NCBI GenBank assembly: GCA_039815415.1
Contig: JBCBZH010000160.1
Span: forward strand, 1-9,772
DNA: 9,772 bases
Source of the DNA: JBCBZH01 sp039815415
GTDB taxonomy: Bacteria > Bacteroidota > Rhodothermia > Rhodothermales > Rubricoccaceae
Direction of reading: 5' to 3'
The notes beneath the pieces were generated by a model. It was not told the DNA's origin. It worked only from the letters and a program-made list of their open reading frames with translations, and searched no databases. This document shows positions 6,443-9,772 of the stretch, piece by piece (positions within the stretch are counted from its first letter, which is position 1; each line of letters opens with the position of its first letter). The translations under genes and the position numbers were made by a program.

Positions 6443-6490
6443 ACTCGCCAGCTCGAGGCCCCTACCGCCGAGGCTCGAGCTGGCCAGTCA
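6443..6490 (-). terminator. Inverted word pair forming a hairpin after the lipoprotein gene
   Basis: Copy 8 (with flanks, 6443-6460) and the variant GAGCTGGCCA (6477-6486) are inverted. In the gene's direction, GACTGGCCAGCTCGAGCC pairs with GGCCTCGAGCTGGCGAGTC as 4 pairs, one G-G mismatch, 11 pairs, one bulged base and 2 pairs, around an 11-base loop. It begins 10 bases after the stop codon at 6501. The position fits a transcription terminator, like inverted uptake-sequence pairs in Neisseria, but no T-run follows, so factor-independent termination is not assured. Confidence 0.5.
6445..6454 (-). repeat. GAGCTGGCGA word, copy 8
   Basis: Exact copy in non-coding DNA. It forms one arm of the hairpin at 6443-6490 and, alternatively, a perfect 16-base inverted repeat with copy 7. 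Confidence 0.7.
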
Positions 6491-6500
6491 GCAGAATGGC

Positions 6501-7172
6501 CTACGCGTCGGGGCGGCCCTCATCCCGCCAGCCCTCCAGGGTGCTGAGGCCCACGCTCTCAACCAATTCCTCCAGTTGGGCTTGCGTCAGCCCGTTGCCC
6601 GTGGCCTCGACCACGAACCGATCAGCAACGAGCACCTGAAGGCTTCCGCGTCCGCCGTCGGAGTCGAACTCGAGGTACGCGGGGTAGCCTTCGAACTCGA
6701 TCGTGCGCTCGATCTTGGTTCCGTTCTCGCGGTCGATCTCGGCCATCGTCCACGCCAGTCCCATCATCATCGCCATCTGGACGCCGCCCATGTCGGAGAT
6801 GGTCACGGTCGCGGTGGCATCCGCGCCGTCAGAAAAATCGGCTGAGGCTTTGGAGACCGTAAAGCCCATTGCGCCTTCCTTGCTGCCTTCGGTCTCGCCT
6901 CGGTCCAGGCCTGCGACGGACTCATCCAGAAGGTCCCGGAGCTGGCGAAAATCGACTGGGTCGGCAGGCTCAAGAGAGCCTTGCTCTTCCAGCCGCTCCA
7001 TCTGCTCCTGCATGTTGTTGACGGACTCCCGGACCTGATTGGCTTGGCTCAGGGCTCCCATCAGCCCTCCCTCCTCTTCTTCGGTAGCCGCCTCACCATC
7101 ATCTCCGCCGCCACAGGCAGCGAGTGCGAGAACAAGGGCAGCGAGAACAGATAGGCGAAGTGGCGTGCGCAT
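6501..7172 (-). CDS. Putative lipoprotein, function unknown
   Basis: A 223-residue protein with a clear lipoprotein signal: MRTPLRL, a hydrophobic core (8-19), and lipobox LAAC with Cys20, followed by GGGDDG and an acidic run of Glu. A helical, coiled-coil-like segment (about 38-62, QANQVRESVNNMQEQMERLEEQ) precedes a soluble domain of beta character (about 95-195). The C-terminus has a short amphipathic helix (GLTQAQLEELVESVG). A Met-rich patch (GGVQMAMMMGLAWTM) occurs mid-domain. No known family is recognised. The frame stays open upstream to 7466, but that part overlaps the NADH dehydrogenase gene and is basic and low-complexity. ATG at 7172 is chosen because the signal peptide begins there. 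It follows the dehydrogenase gene by 62 bases. Confidence 0.8.
   Translation of the reverse strand: MRTPLRLSVLAALVLALAACGGGDDGEAATEEEEGGLMGALSQANQVRESVNNMQEQMERLEEQGSLEPADPVDFRQLRDLLDESVAGLDRGETEGSKEGAMGFTVSKASADFSDGADATATVTISDMGGVQMAMMMGLAWTMAEIDRENGTKIERTIEFEGYPAYLEFDSDGGRGSLQVLVADRFVVEATGNGLTQAQLEELVESVGLSTLEGWRDEGRPDA
6939..6948 (+). repeat. GAGCTGGCGA word, copy 9
   Basis: Exact copy inside the lipoprotein gene, encoding Arg-Gln-Leu (DFRQLRD) on the sense strand. It is the only exact copy not preceded by C. Confidence 0.7.
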
Positions 7173-7234
7173 GGTATGCGGGGTGAAGTGATACGAGGTG
7201 TCACTCACTTTACGGGAACCGCCGCGAAAACGGG

Positions 7235-8635
7235 TCACATATCTGGGTGAGAGTTCGATTCTAGCTCTACAACCGCTGCGGCTGGCGTGTACCCTGGCGT
7301 CGAGTTGGCGGACGAATCGAGGTCGTCGTGCTCTGGTTCGGCAGTCAGGATGAGGCGCGGGCCGCGCTCGTAGGTGATGTAGTTGTAGATCCACGAGAGC
7401 ATCACGCTCAGCTTGTTCTGGAATCCCGCCAACGCGATGACGTGGATGAGCGCCCACCCGAGCCACGCGATGAGGCCTTTGAGCTTCACGCCAGAGGGTA
7501 GCTGCAGAATGGCTGCGTTGCGTCCGATCGTCGCCATCATGCCGAGGTCCTTGTAGACGAACGGCGTCGGCGCCAGCCCGGCGTGCTCCCGGAGGATCTG
7601 CTCTGTCGCGTGCTGGCCCTGCTGGATCGCCACCTGTGCCACCTGCGGGTACAACTCGCCAGATGGATCCATCGCTCCGGCCATGTCGCCTACGACGAAC
7701 ACATCGCGATGCTCGGGGACGCGGAGAGACTCGTCAACGACGACCCGCCCAGCCTGCGTTTGGGCCATGTCCAGGGCGTCGGCCAGGGGATTGGCGCGCA
7801 CTCCCGCCGCCCACACCACAGTTCGCGCCTGAATCTCGGTGCCATCATCCAGAACGACGCCCTCTCGGGACACCTCCGACACGTTGGCGCCCAACCGAAC
7901 CTCGGCGCCTCGCATCTCGAGCTGGCGCTTCGTGTAGTCGCGTAGGTCGGGGTCGTATGAGAGCATCAGCGCATCGGCGCCATCGACGAGGATGACACGT
8001 GCCCGGTGGATGTCGAGCCCCGGAAAGTCCTTCTCGAGCACCTTCTCGAACAGCTCGCGCATCGCTCCTGCGGTCTCCACCCCTGTCGGTCCGCCGCCGA
8101 CCACCACGATGTTGAGCGCGCCGTCTTCGATGCGTGCCGGATTCTGGTTGGCCGCCTCCACCTGGCTCAGCACGTGGCTCCTCAGCGCGACGGCGTCCGG
8201 GACGTTCTTGAGGGGAAAGGCGTGCTCCCGTGCACCCTCCACGCCGAAGTAGGCTGTGGACGCGCCTGCTGCCAGCACGAGGTGATCGTAGGAGATCGGT
8301 GGCCCGTCTTCCGTCAGCAGCACCTTCGAGCTGGCGTCTAGACCCGTGACGGTCGCCAGCCGGAAGTCAGCGTTGTCTTGGCCGTGCAGGATGTGCCGCG
8401 CGGCCTGCGTGATGTCCCCGACATCCAAGCCGGCAGTGGCGACCTGATACAGCAGCGGCTGGAACTTGTGGTAGTTGTTCCGATCGACGAGCAGGACATC
8501 CACCGGCTCGCCCTTGAACGCCTTGACGCACTCCAGACCTCCGTGCCCGACACCCACGACCACCACACGGGGACGAGGGGCGAGTCCATCTGCGGCCGGT
8601 GCGGCATCTACGCTGCGAATCGAGAGAGCCATCAT
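7235..8635 (-). CDS. ndh: Type II NADH:quinone oxidoreductase (NDH-2)
   Basis: A 466-residue single-subunit respiratory flavoenzyme that passes electrons from NADH to quinone at the inner membrane face without pumping protons. The FAD-binding Rossmann motif is VVVVGVGHGGLE (24-35); it keeps GxGxxG but reads GVGHGG where most NDH-2 read GGGFGG. The NADH-binding fold starts at VVVGGGPTGVETAGAM (177-192). FVVGDMA (313-319) contacts the flavin, and AQVAIQQG (333-340) is the quinone-site motif AQxAxQQ. The C-terminal membrane-associating region is hydrophobic and aromatic (about 385-422), followed by an acidic tail of about 35 residues beyond the usual end. Two ATG codons are adjacent (8635, 8632); neither has a good ribosome-binding site. 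It lies 128 bases after the oxoamine synthase gene. The symbol is by family. Confidence 0.93.
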   Translation of the reverse strand: MMALSIRSVDAAPAADGLAPRPRVVVVGVGHGGLECVKAFKGEPVDVLLVDRNNYHKFQPLLYQVATAGLDVGDITQAARHILHGQDNADFRLATVTGLDASSKVLLTEDGPPISYDHLVLAAGASTAYFGVEGAREHAFPLKNVPDAVALRSHVLSQVEAANQNPARIEDGALNIVVVGGGPTGVETAGAMRELFEKVLEKDFPGLDIHRARVILVDGADALMLSYDPDLRDYTKRQLEMRGAEVRLGANVSEVSREGVVLDDGTEIQARTVVWAAGVRANPLADALDMAQTQAGRVVVDESLRVPEHRDVFVVGDMAGAMDPSGELYPQVAQVAIQQGQHATEQILREHAGLAPTPFVYKDLGMMATIGRNAAILQLPSGVKLKGLIAWLGWALIHVIALAGFQNKLSVMLSWIYNYITYERGPRLILTAEPEHDDLDSSANSTPGYTPAAAVVELESNSHPDM

Positions 8636-8680
8636 GGGAGGCGGGGGCGGTGTGGAGCCTCTACGGCCCCTCCCCTCTCC

Positions 8681-8754
8681 GAGTTGGCGAAGGCTCTGCG
8701 CGTGCCCCGAGAAGATTCAACGCACAGCGTCAGAGACGCCCGCGTCGCCAGCTC
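8681..8754. repeat. Imperfect inverted word pair after the oxoamine synthase gene
   Basis: GAGTTGGCGA (8681-8690) is complementary to TCGCCAGCTC (8745-8754) in nine of ten positions; the tenth is a T-G pair on the + strand. The two are separated by 54 bases. The pair fills the gap between the synthase stop (8764) and ndh. A hairpin with such a long loop would be weak, so the pairing may simply reflect two words placed head to head. Confidence 0.4.
8745..8754 (-). repeat. GAGCTGGCGA word, copy 10
   Basis: Exact copy in non-coding DNA, 9 bases after the stop codon of the oxoamine synthase gene, in the same orientation as that gene. Confidence 0.7.
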
Positions 8755-8763
8755 GAGTGCGAC

Positions 8764-9771
8764 TTATGCCGCCTCGGCCAACTCGACGTCACTCTTGCTG
8801 GGGACTCCGTCTGCGAAACGCTCCCAGACTTCAGCGACCACGTCCACAACACGGTTGATGTCCGCGTACGTGTGCGTTGCCATCACGCTGAATCGGATCC
8901 GCTGCCGGTGCACCGCCACCGCCGGGTACTCGACGGCATTCGCGAAGATGCCCTGGTCGTGGATATAGCGCACCGCGCGACGCAGATTCATCCCCTTCGG
9001 GACCGGGAGCGGCACGATGGCGGCGTCCGGCTGAACATCGAAACCGAGCTGGTTGAGCTGCCAGGCGAAGTACGCGACGTTGTCCTGGAGCTTGGCGACC
9101 AATGAATCGTCGCGCTCGAGAAGATCCAGCCCCGCATGCACGGCCGCGATGGTTGCTGGCGGCAGAGACGATGAGAAGACGTTCGAGCGGGAGAAATGCC
9201 GCAGATAGTCGGCGATGGCTCGGCTGGTGCAAACCACACCTCCGGTCACGCCGAACACCTTGCTGAACGTCCCCACCATCATGTCAATGTCGGCCGACAC
9301 GCCAAAATGATCTGCCGTTCCGCGCCCCTGGTGTCCCATCACGCCGACGCCATGGGCATCGTCCAGAATCATCAGCGCGTTGTGTCGCTTCACCAGAGGG
9401 ACGATCTGATCGAGCGGCGCAAGGTCGCCGTCCATCGAGTAGACCCCTTCCACGCACACGACGCGGTCGCCCTGGACATCTTTCTTGAGCAGCCCCGCTA
9501 ATGCATCGACATCGTTGTGGGCAAACTTCTCCCCCTTGCCCGCCGCCATGTTGATGCCATCCAGCGTGCAGGCATGGCTCAGGGCATCGTAGTACGCTAC
9601 GTCCTGCTTGCCGAGCAAGCACGTGATGAGCCCAAGGTTGGCTCCGTATCCGCTCTGGTAAATGACGGCCTCCTCAGTCCCCTTGAATGCGGCGAGGCGC
9701 TCTTCGAGCTGGCGATGAAGCCCGGAGTAGCCACTCAGAAGTGGGGCTCCACCTACGCCAGCCCCCCACTC
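8764..9771 (-). CDS. Alpha-oxoamine synthase family PLP enzyme (KBL/AONS/serine palmitoyltransferase type), 5' partial
   Basis: The last 335 residues of a fold-type I PLP enzyme; the start lies beyond the right edge. Family members condense an amino acid with an acyl-CoA and release CO2. Numbering from the first visible residue: GAPLLSGYSGLH (8-19) is the typical glycine-rich entry; His66 in DALSHACTLDG would stack on PLP; DDAHGVGVMGHQGRG (137-151) carries the Asp that binds the pyridine nitrogen and the following His; Lys171 in GTFSKVFGVTGG is the Schiff-base lysine; RIRFSVMATH (291-300) is the conserved C-terminal block. The TFSK wording and the DYLRHFSRSNVFSSSLPP stretch recall bacterial serine palmitoyltransferases and related synthases more than BioF, which usually reads FGKA. 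Substrates therefore remain undecided between sphingolipid-type, aminoketone and biotin-type products. A TTG at 9618 is not the true start, because homology continues upstream of it. Confidence 0.88.
   Translation of the reverse strand, partial: EWGAGVGGAPLLSGYSGLHRQLEERLAAFKGTEEAVIYQSGYGANLGLITCLLGKQDVAYYDALSHACTLDGINMAAGKGEKFAHNDVDALAGLLKKDVQGDRVVCVEGVYSMDGDLAPLDQIVPLVKRHNALMILDDAHGVGVMGHQGRGTADHFGVSADIDMMVGTFSKVFGVTGGVVCTSRAIADYLRHFSRSNVFSSSLPPATIAAVHAGLDLLERDDSLVAKLQDNVAYFAWQLNQLGFDVQPDAAIVPLPVPKGMNLRRAVRYIHDQGIFANAVEYPAVAVHRQRIRFSVMATHTYADINRVVDVVAEVWERFADGVPSKSDVELAEAA
9706..9715 (+). repeat. GAGCTGGCGA word, copy 11
   Basis: Exact copy within the oxoamine synthase gene, encoding Arg-Gln-Leu (LHRQLEER) on the sense strand. 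Confidence 0.7.
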
Positions 9772-9772
9772 A

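Larger units (their letters stand above)
6198..6500. other. Non-coding stretch rich in hairpins and repeat words
   Basis: No protein-like frame and no tRNA or rRNA was found in these 303 bases between the lipoprotein gene and nrnA. It holds, from left to right, the nrnA leader hairpin, a block of five hairpins (6284-6407), and an inverted pair of GAGCTGGCGA-type words (6443-6490). A promoter for the nrnA run is expected here, but no convincing Bacteroidota-type -33/-7 pair (TTTG, TAnnTTTG) could be placed. Confidence 0.6.

Noticed and set aside
7173..7466. N-terminal extension of the lipoprotein at 6501-7172
   Set aside because: It overlaps ndh and would place the signal peptide in the middle of the protein; the ATG at 7172 precedes the lipobox directly.
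9616..9618. TTG as the start of the oxoamine synthase
   Set aside because: Family homology (GAPLLSGYSGLH, YQSGYGANLG) continues upstream in frame to the window edge, so the gene is 5' partial.
1..9772. CRISPR array, tRNA, rRNA, prophage or transposase genes
   Set aside because: No regularly spaced direct repeats, no cloverleaf or rRNA-like sequence and no mobile-element protein motifs were seen on either strand; the dispersed 10-base word has no fixed spacing.

Overview
The window is high-G+C bacterial DNA packed with genes, all read from the - strand apart from one broken gene fragment at the left edge. The FtsE protein is of the Bacteroidota/Rhodothermota kind (YLIGPTGSGKST, DIPFLRR, FQDFQLLPDRS, MATHDY). 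Six of the seven start codons examined have no recognisable Shine-Dalgarno sequence. With the high G+C this suggests a Rhodothermota-like (Salinibacter/Rhodothermus relative) chromosome. The lineage is an inference from motif recall, not from a search.

Layout from right to left, which is the direction of transcription: a PLP-dependent alpha-oxoamine synthase family enzyme (9771-8764, 5' end off the right edge); a type II NADH dehydrogenase (8635-7235); a lipoprotein of unknown role (7172-6501); a 303-base non-coding stretch full of hairpins (6500-6198); then a tight run of nrnA (oligoribonuclease/pAp phosphatase), a leucyl aminopeptidase, a second lipoprotein, pdxA (vitamin B6 synthesis), a SAM methyltransferase whose start overlaps the pdxA stop, and ftsE (cell-division ABC ATPase). 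Spacings of 58, 27, 12 and -4 bases from nrnA to the methyltransferase fit one operon. The products are housekeeping and metabolic proteins with no single shared pathway.

At the left edge the 3' end of ftsE runs without a stop codon into the antisense of a transaldolase fragment. That fragment lies on the + strand, has an in-frame TAA, and ends at about base 235. Two unrelated genes are joined tail to tail at about 218-240, so this is either a genomic breakpoint or an assembly/cloning chimera.

The most unusual signal is a 10-base word, GAGCTGGCGA (11-mer form CGAGCTGGCGA). It occurs exactly 11 times in the window, 8 on the + strand and 3 on the - strand, and many more times with one change. 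A hand estimate at about 63% G+C expects roughly 0.04 copies. Five exact copies lie in the roughly 7% of sequence that is non-coding. Words or near-words start within about 15 bases of four stop codons, and one inverted pair forms a terminator-like hairpin behind the lipoprotein gene. This resembles the DNA uptake sequences of Neisseria or Haemophilus, or a Chi-like or other genome-wide architectural word. Which of these it is cannot be told from one window.
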